NCBI GenBank assembly: GCA_037127315.1
Contig: JBBBDQ010001686.1
Span: forward strand, 2,267,501-2,331,500
Length of the DNA stretch: 64,000 nucleotides
From: Ascarosepion bandense
Lineage: Eukaryota; Mollusca; Cephalopoda; Sepiida; Sepiidae
Direction of reading: 5' to 3'
This document shows, piece after piece, positions 43,500 to 54,509 of this stretch. The notes under the pieces were generated by a model. That model was not told the origin of the DNA. It saw only the letters and a program-made list of their open reading frames with translations, and did not search any database. Position 1 is the stretch's first letter. The number at the start of each line of letters is the position of its first letter. Made by a program: the position numbers and the translations under genes.

Positions 43500-44107
43500 A
43501 TGAAATGAATTGTTTGAACATTATTTTTTATCGATACTCGTATTTAAGTAGATATTCTGTTTTTAATGAAACAGTATTACATATTTATATCTACCGGCCT
43601 GATTATTTACGATAAATTTTTATTACGAAAATGTTTGCCATTCAGCAGGATTCGAACCTGCAACCCCTATCTATATAGGGGAAGCTATGATTTGATTTGG
43701 TAACGTCTTAGACCTCTCGACCACGATTAGCCTCCAGCCAAAGCGAGGTTTTTTATCAAGCCTATGGCACATATTTTAGTAATAAAAATTTATCGTAAAT
43801 AATCAGGCCGGTAGAAATAAATTTATAATACTGTTTGATTATAAAACAGAATATCTACTTAAATAGGAGTATCGATCAAAAATAATGTTCAAACAAATCA
43901 TTTCAATTGTCGGTTGTTTATAACTAGTTTCGTTAATCTTCGTTTATTTCCGTAACATGATGATTATCGTAAATAATCAGGCCGGTAGAAATAAATATAT
44001 TATACTGTTTCATTAATAACAGAATATCTACTTAAATACGAGTATCGAGAAAAAATAATGTTCAAACAATTCATTTCAAATTGTCGGTTGCTTATAACCA
44101 ACTTTCG

Positions 44108-44110
<3 letters not shown>
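43500..44110 (-). mobile_element. Class II tRNA-headed repeat with facing bodies
   Basis: A body lies on each side of the tRNA-like head (43636-43731), plus a further body to 44110 before (TA)n. TCGATACTCGTATTTAAGTAG at 43529 and its inverse near 43850 and 44030 show the inverted arrangement. Confidence 0.7.
43636..43731 (-). tRNA. Class II tRNA-like sequence, decayed
   Basis: T-arm GCAGG-TTCGAAT-CCTGC intact, D-arm GTGGTCGAGAGGTCTAAGAC, anticodon arm CCAAATCAAATCATAG mispaired, acceptor GCTAATC/GAATGGC with two mismatches. Not expected to function. Confidence 0.5.
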
Positions 44111-44157
<47 letters not shown>

Positions 44158-44159
44158 TG

Positions 44160-44832
44160 TGTGCATAAATTAAGTAAATAAATAACAAGTCGTAAACAAT
44201 ACTTAAATAATTTTCCTTTACAAGATAAACAGCAAAGCGTTATTTCCATTTTTTAAAAGCAAAGCACAATTCTATATTAAGATTATTTTGCTGATGTGTA
44301 AGTCTCTTCATAGCCGAATCAAACGTTAGTTTCTAACAATGAGAGACGTAGATTTAATCCTGTCAGACAGGGCATTTTTATTAATTTTTCACACAGTTTA
44401 AAATAATAAGGGATCAATATCTTTAAAAAAGAGTACATACTATAATATCGCAAAAGTCGTGCCGAATTCAAATTAAACGCAAAATTTTGCATAAAAATTA
44501 CCAACGATACCGATTTAGTAAAATTACCAACAATACATTTTTTAATCAAAATGTCCAACAATACATTTTATAGCAGAATTAGTAACGAAACAGTTTGTTG
44601 TAAGATGGACAAAATACATTTAATCTGTAGCTTAATTGCATTAAAAATATATTAAGTTGAAGCCATAATATTGTGTTTAAATCATTAGATATACTCATAA
44701 AATGACCAATAGATGTCGACATGCCTCTATACAAAATCAATGAAACAACTGAGCACTTTTGCACATAAATCTTGCATGCAATAAAACTATGTTTGTATCA
44801 CACACACACGCACACATATATTTATATATATA
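44160..44832. other. AT-rich, no gene seen
   Basis: ACCAACGATAC/ACCAACAATACA-type short repeats near 44490-44570. No motif in the open frames. Confidence 0.45.
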
Positions 44833-45583
44833 CTAACAGCACAACCCGGCGTGGCTCGGGTGTAATGAAAGCTTTAAAGCTAATCCATGGTCCTGGAGCT
44901 CAGACTCTTTGGACATTGGCACGAAAGACTAAAAAGCAATAGTTGTTTCCAGTTAAAGCGAAACCGTAGACTGAAAGAAAAATGAATGGACGTAAGTCAA
45001 ATTCTGATTTCCTGGTATCGATATCAAATAAGGTTTTATCGTCGTAAACTGAATTTGAAGGCTAAATAAGTCCTCTGAGTAAATGTTATCATGGCTGAGA
45101 CTAAGAACTACAATTATACCTCCTTAGAGCCAAACCCGAAGCAAACACTAAAATAAAAAGGCTGAAAAAATACAGACATACAGGCAGATAAACAGACACA
45201 TGCACAAACATCTTGCCTTTTATATATATATATATTATCGATTTTCTACACTATTGTAAGAACTGCAACCTTGAAACTTCTGAATATCGTTTGATATGTC
45301 TTTGTCTATGAGTGTATCAAATTTGATTAAAATTGAACCACTCCTTCTATAACCCGATTTTTTCGATTATCAATTTTCGATATTTATCGGGTGGTACCTC
45401 AACACAAAACCAAACTAAGGACACTCACAGACGCTTATATTACAACTGTGTAAATTTTCAAGAAAATCGGTTCAGCCGTTTCGGAGTCTATAGGTAACGG
45501 ACACACACACGCAGAGACACACACACAGATATACACACACACATACACACAGAGACAAAGTTCCATTTATAAATAAGTTTATA
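44833..45583 (-). mobile_element. Helitron-type element, decayed 3' CTAG
   Basis: Minus-strand 5' part has AAACTTATTTATAAATGG and the CCGAAACGGCTGAACCGATT block. The 3' hairpin is CCCGAGCCACGCCGGG, but the terminal CTAG reads TTAG. Same family as 14087-14816. Confidence 0.7.
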
Positions 45584-45946
45584 TATATATATATATACAT
45601 TAAAACTATATATGTGTATATAATTATTCGAACTATATTTATATTTATACTATTTATATATGTATATATATATACGATTATACTTATTAATATGATTCGT
45701 CGGCGTGTCTTTATGATTGTAATGTTCGTCTCTCAATAAAACATATCCTTAAGGTAATGTTGATTATTATGGTTGCCAACGTCTAACAGATTTTTTGGGC
45801 GACATATCAGTCTACATATGCCATCATAATGTGATTCGGCGCACAGTACGTCGAAATAAAAATTTAGCCTCATTAACTTGTCTGCTGTGGAGAAACAGAT
45901 TTCATCTCACAAAGAAAATATACTGTGAATTTTTAATCTTGCACAT

Positions 45947-46003
<57 letters not shown>

Positions 46004-46054
46004 CATGTTTTTATTGCTACATAATTATTGTCGGAAGCATTCAGAGTTAGGTCG
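45584..46054. other. No gene seen; (TA)n
   Basis: (TA)n 45951-46000. The 117-residue frame here is not supported by any motif. Confidence 0.45.
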
Positions 46055-46958
46055 ATCAATTTTATTATTATTATTATGTTGTCATTTTTCATCATATTTC
46101 CATTTCTGCTATGGTCGCACTACCTACCAAGTCTGCGGAAAGACCTAAGGCAACTCGTGGTGTGTTGTTATATCTCCATTTCATGTTTTTTCTATTTCCC
46201 CTAATATCACTAGCGTTACATAGACAAAGTTTTCCTTAGTGTATGAGCTGTACTTAACAAGAGAATTTTTTGTATATCTCTTACGTTGGGGTTTCCAGGG
46301 ATTCTTTCAATATGTTGTTTTTTTCCATTTTTTATCATTCCAAGTGCACCTACCATCACTGGTACGATACTTGTTTTCAGTTTTCACATTTTTTCTATTT
46401 CAATTTCCAGGTTTCTATATTTTGAGAGCTTTTCGAATTCCTTGGTTGCTATGTTACAATCCGCTGGACAAGCCATATCAATTAATAGGCAAGTTTTTTC
46501 TTTCTGGATTTTAACAGTAATTTCCGGTCTATTTGCTTCAATTTTTCTGTCTGTGTAGATGGTGTAATCCCATAGAATGGTGACATCTATTTCTGTAACC
46601 AGTGCTGGATGATGTTCATACCAGTGTTTGTTTACATGTTTTCCTTAGTGTTTGCATATTGTCCAATGTAAATATTGCCCCACTCTATCGTAACGATTTT
46701 TATATTCATTTGGGGCAAGTACAGAACATCCTGAGATTAGATGGTCTATTGTTTATTGGTATTTATCATAGAACCTTCATTTTGGATCTATATTATTATG
46801 TGTAATTATTGCCTGAATGTTCCTAGTGAAAAGACTTTGGTCTTGTGCTGCAAGAATAAAGCCTTCAGTTTCAGACTTTAATCTAGATGCACGTAACCAT
46901 CGATGAGTATTAACTTTATCAACATTGGATTTATTGGCACGTTCTGGATATTGTTCAG
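46055..46958 (-). pseudogene. R4/Dong-like copy A, diverged
   Basis: Starts (on its 3' side) with a TTATTATTATTATT run, then the family 3' UTR and the same C-terminal region as 2-760: N-S-N-V-D-K-V-N-T-H-R-W-L-R-A-S...E-T-E-G-F-I-L-A-A-Q-D-Q in the frame at 46777-46971. The knuckle and endonuclease region is present but broken by frameshifts. Its 5' end stops near 46958, where a 38-bp piece of another copy begins. Confidence 0.75.
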
Positions 46959-47443
46959 GATGTTTGCACATTGTCCAATGTAAATATTGCCCTACTCTAT
47001 TATTATTATGTCATTTTTCATCATATTTCGATTTCTGCTTTGGTCTCACTACCAACCAAGTCTGCGGGGAGACCTAAGGCAGGTCGTGACGTGTTGTTAT
47101 GGCTCCATTTCATGTTTTTCTATCTTCCCTATCATCCCCAGCATTACATAGATAAAGTTTTCCTTAGTGTGTGGGCTGTACTTAATAAGACAATTTTTTG
47201 TATATCTCTTAAGCTGGGGTTTCCAGTGATTCTTTCAATGTGTTGTTTTGTTCCATTTTTTATCATTCCAAGTGCACCTACTATCACTGGCACAACTCTT
47301 GTTTTCAATTTCCACATTTTTTCTATTTCAATTTCCAGGTCTTTATATTTTGACAGTTTTTCAAATTCCTTGATTGCTATGTTACAAGCCATATCAATTA
47401 ATAGACAATTATTATTATTACAAGCCATATCAATTAATAGACA

Positions 47444-47491
<48 letters not shown>

Positions 47492-47492
47492 T
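46959..47492 (-). pseudogene. R4/Dong-like copies B (38 bp) and C
   Basis: 46959-46996 is a sliver of the H-W-x-M-C-K-H region of one copy. At its CTCTATT it meets the TAA tail of copy C (3' UTR 47009-47150, frame 47144-47428 minus). Copy C holds A-I-K-E-F-E-K-L-S-K-Y-K-D-L...R-V-V-P-V-I-V-G-A-L-G, but its upstream edge is a duplicated CAATTAATAGACAATTATTA joining (TTA)n at 47448-47492. Confidence 0.75.
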
Positions 47493-47652
47493 ATGTAATT
47501 TTCAGCATAATTCTATTTCTGCTATGGTCACACTACCTACCAAGTCTGTGGGAAGACCAAAAGTAAGTAGTGTTATGGCTACATTTCATTTGTTTTTTTT
47601 GTTTATTTTTTGTTTGCTTTTCTTTCTCCCTGTACATCAATAGCATTACTTT

Positions 47653-48009
47653 TTTTTTAATCGTGTCACCCCAAGCAAGGCATTCCACTGCCACTATAGC
47701 GCAGGGGGTTACATAGAGGGATTGGGTATAAGAAATGTCAGAAGGAGGGTGATAGACGACTTATGATGTACATAGGGAGAGAATTGGAGAGAGTGGGTGT
47801 GAGTTAGTGTCTTAGGAGGTGTCTATTGACCTTGCATTTAAACTCCTGGAGGTTGTAGCCGTCGGAAAAGCAAACGTGCGGTAGGGAATTCCTCAGGCGG
47901 GAAGTCCGTGGAAAGAAGCTGTTGGAGTAGAAATTGCGGTTACATTTCATCGGTTTCACTGTGAAAGGATGGGACCTAGTTGCCAATCTAGTATCTCGTG
48001 CAAATTTAC
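47653..48009 (-). pseudogene. Jockey/CR1-group LINE 3' end inside copy D
   Basis: Minus strand: C-K-F-A-R-D-T-R-L-A-T-R-S-H-P-F-T-V-K-P, F-P-R-T-S-R-L-R-N-S-L-P, then the 3' UTR ending CTTGGGGTGACACGATTAAAA. One of the better preserved ends. Confidence 0.8.
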
Positions 48010-48190
48010 ATGTGGGCTGTACATCGCAAGACAATTTTTTTGTATATCTTTTAAGCTGTGGTTCCTATGAATTGTTTCAATGTGTTGTTTTGTTCCATTT
48101 TTTATTATTCCAAGGGTACCTAAAATCACCGGTGCTGTTTTTGTTTTCAATTTCCACATTTTTTTCTATTTCAATCTTCAGGTCCTAATA

Positions 48191-48838
48191 TTGGTAAATT
48201 TTCGTTTTAGGTTCCGAAGTCTTTTACTCCTTCAAATTTATCAAAAATAGCATTATTTCTGTGCAAATGTATATGCTGAACTCAAATCAACAATTAGTTA
48301 ATGAAAAAACCTCCCTTTATTGATTTGAACGTCCAGAAAAAAATCGAACTACATCTCGCTCATTTTGTCTCCCGTAACTCTAACGCAGTCATGTAATTAA
48401 CTGCTGAATGACTTTCGGCGTAAGCAACAAATTTTGGCCTATTTTCGGCCTATTTACTTCCTCTAATGAAATTTCTGCCTATTTACTTCCTGTAATGAAA
48501 GCAATACGCGATTTTGTTTCTACGCCTATTACTTTCATTACAGGAAGTAAATAAGTAAAAATTTTAGTAAAGGAAGTAAATAGGCCGAAATTTGTTGCTT
48601 ACGCCGATAGTCATTCTGCAGTTAATTACATAACTTCGTGAGAGTTACGGGAGACAAAAATGCGAGATGATGTTCGATTTTTTTCTGGTCGTTAAGATAA
48701 ATAAAGGTAAATTTCTTCAATAATTAATTGTTGATTTGAGTTCAGCATATACATTTGCACAGAAATAATGCTATTTTGGATAATTTTGAAGGGAGAAAAG
48801 CCTTCGGGACATAAAACGATGAATTTACCCTTATATTT
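48191..48838. mobile_element. 648-bp foldback element
   Basis: Termini GGTAAATTTTCGTTTTAGG and, inverted, CATAAAACGATGAATTTACC. The arms continue through CCGAAG, ATTTCTGTGCAAATG and AGTTAATTACATGA to a centre near 48500, where TTACTTCCTGTAATGAAAG and its inverse meet. Flanks AATATT/TTATAT may be a short duplication. No protein. Confidence 0.8.
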
Positions 48839-48878
48839 TGTTATTTTTTCATATTTCTTCATTGCTATCTTAATTTTA

Positions 48879-49093
48879 TGGTAATTTACCCATGCACAAA
48901 TGAACTCTTCCAATCTATAAATAAGCAACAAATTCTGTTTTTTTGCAGGGAAAGCTATTCCAGTAGAGAGCCGAACCAATAGAGTGACGCTGGTGATCTT
49001 ATGTTGTATATGTTTGTAATATTGTTTTTTTGTTAATATATTCGTTTAAAGTTTTTGTGCTTTTATTTCTGGCCCCCTAACAAGGCCACAACA
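48879..49093 (+). repeat. Gypsy-type 5' LTR
   Basis: TGGTAATTTACCCATGCACA...GGCCACAACA, 215 bp, with TATAAATAAG at 48919. It is followed by TGTTGGCGATGAGAACT, a plausible primer-binding region. Matches 52353-52589. Confidence 0.85.
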
Positions 49094-49401
49094 TGTTGGC
49101 GATGAGAACTCTCATGGACCCTTGAGGTACCCAAAAGGACAGTGGAAATTGTCAATAATGGTTCAACATTGGACAAAAATCGAACAAAAAAAAGTTTAAC
49201 TAACTTATACTAATCTAGAATGCGATCCGCCAAACTACGGTATTTAATGATTTTCGAGAGAAGAAAGCATTCGTGATTTCCTGAGTGAGTAACAAATTAA
49301 AGATTTTTTTTATTCACTTCAATAATTTTTTTATTTCGGTTTACTAATGTTTTTTGTGCAATTGTATTTGGTTTAATCTTAAAAAAAAGAAACGGTCAGA
49401 C
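49094..49401 (+). other. LTR-element leader
   Basis: Non-coding stretch between LTR and gag; the AAAAAAAAGAAACGG run precedes the gag ATG. Confidence 0.5.
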
Positions 49402-50525
49402 ATGAACGAATTTAAATCCGTCATGCTCGAATTTCTTAAGTTCCAACTTAAACAGCAAAACCAACGGAAAATTAAATGGCAGGAGAAACAGCTTGAGCAA
49501 CAAAAAAGAATAGATAAAATTTAGCTGGATATACAAAAAGAACGACTTGAAATTCAAAAGCAAGCTGGAAAAGAACAGCTTGAATTTAAAAAAAAACAAA
49601 CAGAAATCAGACATCAAAAACGCGAAGAAATTCTACTTTTAACAAAGAAACTTGCTTGAACTAGCAAACAGGCGACAGAAGAGTGAAAACGAAAATGCGT
49701 CCTCACAAAACATGATCTGGAGCACAATAGACACTTTTACATAATCTCCGGACGATGATATAACTTTCGCTTGCTATTTTAGAAGTTTCAAGGATTTATA
49801 CACCACAGGTTGCATAAATTAATCAGATTCTAAGAAAGTTTGTCTTTTCCTTCGAATTTTGGGCACCAGAGAGCACACCACATTTGTGAACTATATTTTA
49901 CCCCGTAAAACAAGCGAACTGACATTTACTGAAGTGGTTAAACTTTCACAGAACCTTTTATTCTTAAAACTCCACTCTTTCATAAGAGATGGAAGTGTAT
50001 GAATTTAACCAGAAAGAATAGTGAAGATTACACTACATTCGCGTTGATTGTGAACAAGCAGTGCGACGATTTCGAACTGTCAGAATTGAGCGCGAATAAT
50101 TTGTTCTGGGACTCGTTTCAGCTAAAGACGCCGAAATTAGACGTAGAGTTCTGAATAAATTAAAAAATGAGCCAAACCTTACTCTCCAACAAATAGCAAA
50201 AGACTGTCAAAGATTCATATGCGTACGCCAAGATTCGAAACGCTATCAAGGAATCTTGCTTAGCGCACAAAAGAAAAGTACGACAGAAGAAAAAACAATG
50301 CAATGCTCCCTATAAATAATACAAAAAAGAAACACGACCACTCTCCCACTAACCCGTGCTCCAGTTTTGGGTCAATATATTAATATCAGGACTGCTCTCA
50401 CCGGAATAAAAAGTGCTTAAATTGTAGCCGTGTCGGGCAGAAGAGCTCACATTGTCGAGCGATGAATATGGTTACGAGCAGCGTAAAAAATAAAAAAATC
50501 AGATTAACAAGACAGGTTAAACATT
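49402..50525 (+). pseudogene. Gypsy-type gag, degenerate
   Basis: Opens M-N-E-F-K-S-V-M-L-E-F-L with a Gln/Lys/Glu-rich coiled-coil-like stretch. After shifts: D-D-I-T-F-A-C-Y-F-R-S-F-K-D-L-Y, T-F-V-N-Y-I-L-P-R-K-T-S-E-L-T-F and D-A-E-I-R-R-R-V-L-N-K-L-like blocks. It ends in a zinc knuckle N-K-K-C-L-N-C-S-R-V-G-Q-K-S-S-H-C, where the CCHC His is Gln. Stops at 49522 and later. Protease and RT are absent: sequence passes directly into two SINEs. Confidence 0.75.
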
Positions 50526-50529
50526 AGGA

Positions 50530-51178
50530 AATACGTGCTAGTCAGTCAGTTAAGTGCCATACGTGATACACGCTTTGGGCGATCATCTCTCGAAAGAGAC
50601 ATGACTGACTGTGATGATCATTATCCCGCAGTATGTTGCCATTGCTTTCTGCGGTAGACTGGTTGCCAGCCAAGGATATAGAACCCAATCTGTTCTATTA
50701 TTTCACTCATAACTGGAGGGAGAAGAGATGGATTAATACCTTTCCGAAGGGTATTTGTGCATAAGTGAATGGAATGAATTCAACTGGAATTCGTACTTGG
50801 CACCTCGATTTGTCGTTCCGAGTCTATATCCACTGCACCACAACGTGCAAGTCAGTCAGTTAAATGCCATACGTGATACACGCTTGGGCGATCATGTCTC
50901 TAAAGAGACATGACTGACTGTGATGATCATTATCCCGCAGTATGTTGCCATTGCTTTCTGCGGTAGACTGGTTGCCGACCAAAGCTATAGAACCCAATCT
51001 GTCCTGCTATTTAACCCATAACTGGAAGGAAGAGACGGATTAATACCTTTCCCAAGGGTATTTGCGCGTAAGTGAATACAGTGGATTAAACTGGAATTCG
51101 AACTCGGCTCCCCGGTTTCTCGTTCCGAGTCGATATCCACTGTACCACAACGCACATCCAACGTGCAAGTACAAATCC
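50530..51178 (-). mobile_element. Two tandem tRNA-SINEs inserted in the LTR element
   Basis: Copies about 50536-50848 and 50849-51168, both minus, each with GGATGTGCGTTGTGG-/GCACGTTGTGGTGCAGTGGA heads and a GTCAGTCAGTTAA tail. The sequence ACGTGC(A/T)AGT occurs before, between and after them, as if the second copy reused the first copy's target duplication. Confidence 0.75.
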
Positions 51179-51261
51179 TAAATAAATAAAAAAAATTACA
51201 TTGCAGTTGAATTCTATTCGAATTAAGAAGTTGAAAAAGGACAAACAAACTTGAGATAGTT

Positions 51262-52358
51262 TTACTCTATGCAACGAAGTACTGCTATATAATGAGCTAG
51301 TCGTCATTCCCACAACACTACAAAAAATTCTGAAAGATTTCCATGCCGGTCACCCCCCGGGGATTACAAGTATCAAAAGCCGTATGCGCAGTTATGTATG
51401 CTGGTCGACATAGATAAGAATATCAAAAACATCGTAAAATCCTGTAAAGGCTGTGCCTTGACAGCTAAAGCACATCTAATCAAATATAGTTCTTGGCCCA
51501 AAACAGACCGACATAGTCTCGAATTCACATAGATTTTGCAGGCCCACTAGACGGATTCTACTATCTTATAGTAGTAGATAGTTTTTCTAAGTGGCCCGAA
51601 GTTCTTAGATGTAGAAATCCCAGTACAGAAGTGATAATTAATTTCCTACAAAAACTATACGCCAGATTCGGAGTAGTCGATTGTTTAGTGTCAGACAATA
51701 AGACACAATTTACGGCTGGTGATTTTAAGGATTTTTGTGAGAACTTCCACATCAATCGTATCACGATCGCTCCATATCACCCAAGGTTCAACGAACAGGT
51801 TGAGCGTTTCGTTGACACGCTGAAAAGAGGCCTGAAATAAGATAGAGGCGCACCCACAGGAAAAACCCTACAACAGTTGCTTCAGGAGTACAGAATCAAC
51901 CTTAACGACAGCACACAATCATCATTAACCCAGCCGAGGTAATGTTTGCGTGTAAAATCAGGTCTGTGTTCGACAAGCTATTTTCCAAACAAACAAAACC
52001 GGTACGATCAAATATGGTGCCTAAAAAACGCTACTAATCCGGATGTTTCGGGATAATAAATATTTCTAGGAAATGGGTACAATTAAGAAAAGAGTAGAAA
52101 ATATGGTCTACATAATTAGGTCCCTAGTTTACTCACAAAAGATATTTAAACCAAATCAGGAAACGTCTGTTGGACGATGCTGAAATAGGTCCTCCTGAAG
52201 TGAAAGTAATGGATGTCATGCAAATACCGGAAGCCGCCCTGGAACATCGCCGGTTGAAAAAAAAAAGGAAAAATGACAGACTTTCTCGTCGTAAATCCAA
52301 AAAGAAAGATATTAAGACTCCTGCGGAGTTGGTACTCAGGAGGTGGGTGGTGTGGTAA
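51262..52358 (+). pseudogene. Gypsy-type integrase, degenerate
   Basis: HHCC zinc finger region near 51330 (F-H-A-G-H-P...S-C-K-G-C). A continuous core frame 51526-51840 holds the catalytic triad: D in H-I-D-F-A-G-P, D in C-L-V-S-D-N-K-T-Q-F, E in N-E-Q-V-E-R-F-V. Frameshift near 51522 and stop at 51840. The C-terminal tail (52170-52358) has R-K-R-L-L-D-D-A-E and a Lys-rich stretch. A purine-rich AGGAGGTGGGTGGTG precedes the 3' LTR. Confidence 0.8.
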
Positions 52359-52589
52359 TTTACCCATGCACAAATGAACCCTTCCAAACGATAAATAAGC
52401 AGCAGTTCCTGGTTTGTAGTGAGTGAGAGGTTTATTTCAGCAGATAGCTCTGACAACCGGACCAAATGCAGTCCCGCTGGTGATCTTCTCATATTATATA
52501 TGTTTGTAATATTGTTCTTTGTTAATATACTAATTTAGCTCTATTCCGTCTTTGTGTCTTTATTTCTGCCCCCTAATAAAGCCACAACA
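52353..52589 (+). repeat. Gypsy-type 3' LTR
   Basis: Starts TGGTAATTTACCCATGCACA and ends GCCACAACA, 237 bp. It differs from the 5' LTR by substitutions and indels, so the insertion is not recent. Confidence 0.85.
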
Positions 52590-52611
52590 GTTACAATCCA
52601 CTGGACAAGCT

Positions 52612-52767
52612 ATATCAATTATTATTATTATTATGTCATTTTCATCATATTTCGATTTCTGCTTTGGTCTCACTACCAGCCAAGTCTGCGGGGAGACCTA
52701 AGGCATGTCGTGGCGTGTTGTTATGACTCCATTACATGTTTTTCTATCTTCCGTATCATCCCTAGCA
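52612..52767 (-). repeat. R4-like copy E, 3' UTR and TAA tail
   Basis: ATTATTATTATTATG tail then the family 3' UTR. The tail adjoins copy D's ATATCAATT, i.e. copy E inserted where copy D already read AAT/TAA-like. Confidence 0.75.
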
Positions 52768-53358
52768 TTACATAGATAAAGTTTTCCTTAGAGTGTGGGC
52801 TGTACTTAATAAGACAATTTTTTGTATATCTCTTAAGCTGGGGTTTCCAGGGATTCTTTCAATGTGTTCTTTTGTTCCATTTTTTATCATTCCAAGTGCA
52901 CCTACTATCACTGGCACAACTCTTGTTTCAATTTCCACATTTTTTTCTATTTCAATTTCCAGGTCTTTATATTTTGACAGTTTTTCAAATTCCTTGATTG
53001 CTATATTACAATCCGCTGGACAAGCCATATCAATTAATAGACAAGTTTTCTCCTTCTGGTTTTTAGCAATAATGTCTGGCCTGTTTGCTTCAATTTTTCT
53101 GTCTGTGTAGATGGTGTAATCCCATAGAATGGTTACATCTTCTATTTCTGTAACCGGTGCTGGGTGATGTTCATACCAGTGTTTGTTTACAGATTTTTCA
53201 TAATGTTTGCACATTGTCCAATGTAAATATTGCCCAACTCTATCGTGGCGATTTTTATATTCATTCGGAGCAAGCACAGAACAGCCTGAGATTAGGTGGT
53301 CTATTGTTTCTTGGTGTTTATCACAAAACCTGCATTTTGGATCCATATTATTATGCAT
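52768..53358 (-). CDS. R4/Dong-like copy E, C-terminal ORF
   Basis: 196-residue frame with knuckle C-R-F-C...H...C, endonuclease R-P-D...L-L-I-D and K-L-S-K-Y-K-D-L (family Tyr present, unlike the left-edge copy). A stretch reading E-K-N-V-E-I-E-T replaces E-K-M-W-K-L-K-T through a compensating +1/-1 shift. The frame starts mid-protein: the copy is 5' truncated at about 53383, where (TTA)n begins. Confidence 0.8.
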   Translation of the reverse strand: MHNNMDPKCRFCDKHQETIDHLISGCSVLAPNEYKNRHDRVGQYLHWTMCKHYEKSVNKHWYEHHPAPVTEIEDVTILWDYTIYTDRKIEANRPDIIAKNQKEKTCLLIDMACPADCNIAIKEFEKLSKYKDLEIEIEKNVEIETRVVPVIVGALGMIKNGTKEHIERIPGNPSLRDIQKIVLLSTAHTLRKTLSM

Positions 53359-53380
53359 AATATTTGCCTGAAAGTTTCTA

Positions 53381-53381
53381 G

Positions 53382-53441
<60 letters not shown>
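53381..53441. repeat. (TTA)n microsatellite at the 5' truncation of copy E
   Basis: About 20 TTA units on the far side of copy E, so the element sits inside a TAA tract on both ends. Confidence 0.95.
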
Positions 53442-53449
53442 TACGCATA

Positions 53450-53645
53450 TCAAATATGATATTCAGCCTTCAACATACCAGCTCTTGTGGCAAAAGACGT
53501 TTTATTTAGTGGGTATTGTTTCTTTTGTATAATCATAGCTTCTAGAATAGAGAGTCTTTCCTTGCAGTGAGTTCTGTATTGTAGTTTGCCATTATCCTGA
53601 AATATTTGTCTTGTGCTTGGTAGTTGCATTTTGGTTATAATCATC
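53450..53645 (-). pseudogene. Penelope-like C-terminal fragment
   Basis: R-L-S-I-L-E-A-M-I-I-Q-K-K-Q-Y-P-L-N-K-T resembles L-Q-I-L-E-A-M-Y-I-K-S-K-Q-P-T-L-N-K of the intact element (catalytic Glu of GIY-YIG). It is short and diverged, so another GIY-YIG or LINE family cannot be excluded. Confidence 0.5.
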
Positions 53646-54376
53646 TATCCCAATGTGTTTATTTACGTACACACACACATGCAAACACACACATATACAC
53701 ACTCTCACTCACACACCTCTATGTATATACAGCCTTTGTCATTTGAAAACGAAATCATTCGATAGGCGGTTGAGAGCGAGGGAAAATTTACTCACGTCAA
53801 GATCATTTTACTCAACCGACTCCATTTTTTTAATAGTCGCCTGACGTAAACATAGCGTGAATCACCGACGGAAATTAAAAAGTGTAATTTTAGTTAAAAT
53901 TTCGAACGTGTTAGAAAAGACTTTAACTTTTTTAAAAATAATAACAACGAAATTTGATCTTTCCTCTTAATAATAGCATAAACATTTTGCTTATAAAACT
54001 TTACTTTTATTAAGTTTGAGCCATTTTAACATCATGATATGCTGTTTTTTGTTGTTGTTGTTTTTTTGGGGTTTTTTTTGGCAATTGAGTAGAGGTACCT
54101 AAATTTGTAGTTTCTTTCTTCTGTTTGACTACAACCTCCATTTAATAGATGATAAAAAATAAAACCAAAGAGTTCAAAAATCATTGTAGAACATTTTAAG
54201 TAACTTGCGAATTTTCAATGGCATACTTTTGGGTTGTAAAAGGAATTAGATTTCCTTTTTATATATTTTCATTGCGAGTTTTTTAATCGACCTCGGGCGA
54301 GTAAAGCAATAAACTTTAATCGCCCAATAAAATTTTTAATCGAGAGATGCGAACGGGCGAGTGAAATCTCAAAGTC

Positions 54377-54409
<33 letters not shown>

Positions 54410-54500
54410 TAATTCTTTACAAATTGTTTTATTTATATTTCGGATCTGGGTAGATGTGGGCTTTCTAAATAACTGAATGACGAAGTGTACATTCCATAAG
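53646..54500. other. No gene seen
   Basis: CA-rich start, otherwise AT-rich; (TA)n/(GT)n at 54378-54410. Confidence 0.5.
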
Positions 54501-54509
54501 GCAAAGATA

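Larger units (their letters stand above)
47493..52611 (-). mobile_element. R4/Dong-like copy D, split by three insertions
   Basis: Pieces in order: 3' UTR 47493-47652; coding 48010-48190 (TGTGGGCTGTAC..., I-x-I-E-K-x-W-K-L-K-T region); 48839-48878 (ATATTTTGTTATTTTTTCAT...ATTGCTATCT); 52590-52611 (TTACAATCCACTGGACAAGC). Laid against copy E they are nearly collinear. The gaps are a LINE end (47653-48009), a foldback (48191-48838) and a gypsy-type element (48879-52589). Confidence 0.75.

Noticed and set aside
52793..53110. Plus-strand 105-residue frame (also seen inverted at 418-735)
   Set aside because: Antisense shadow of the R4-like coding region; conservation follows from the opposite strand.
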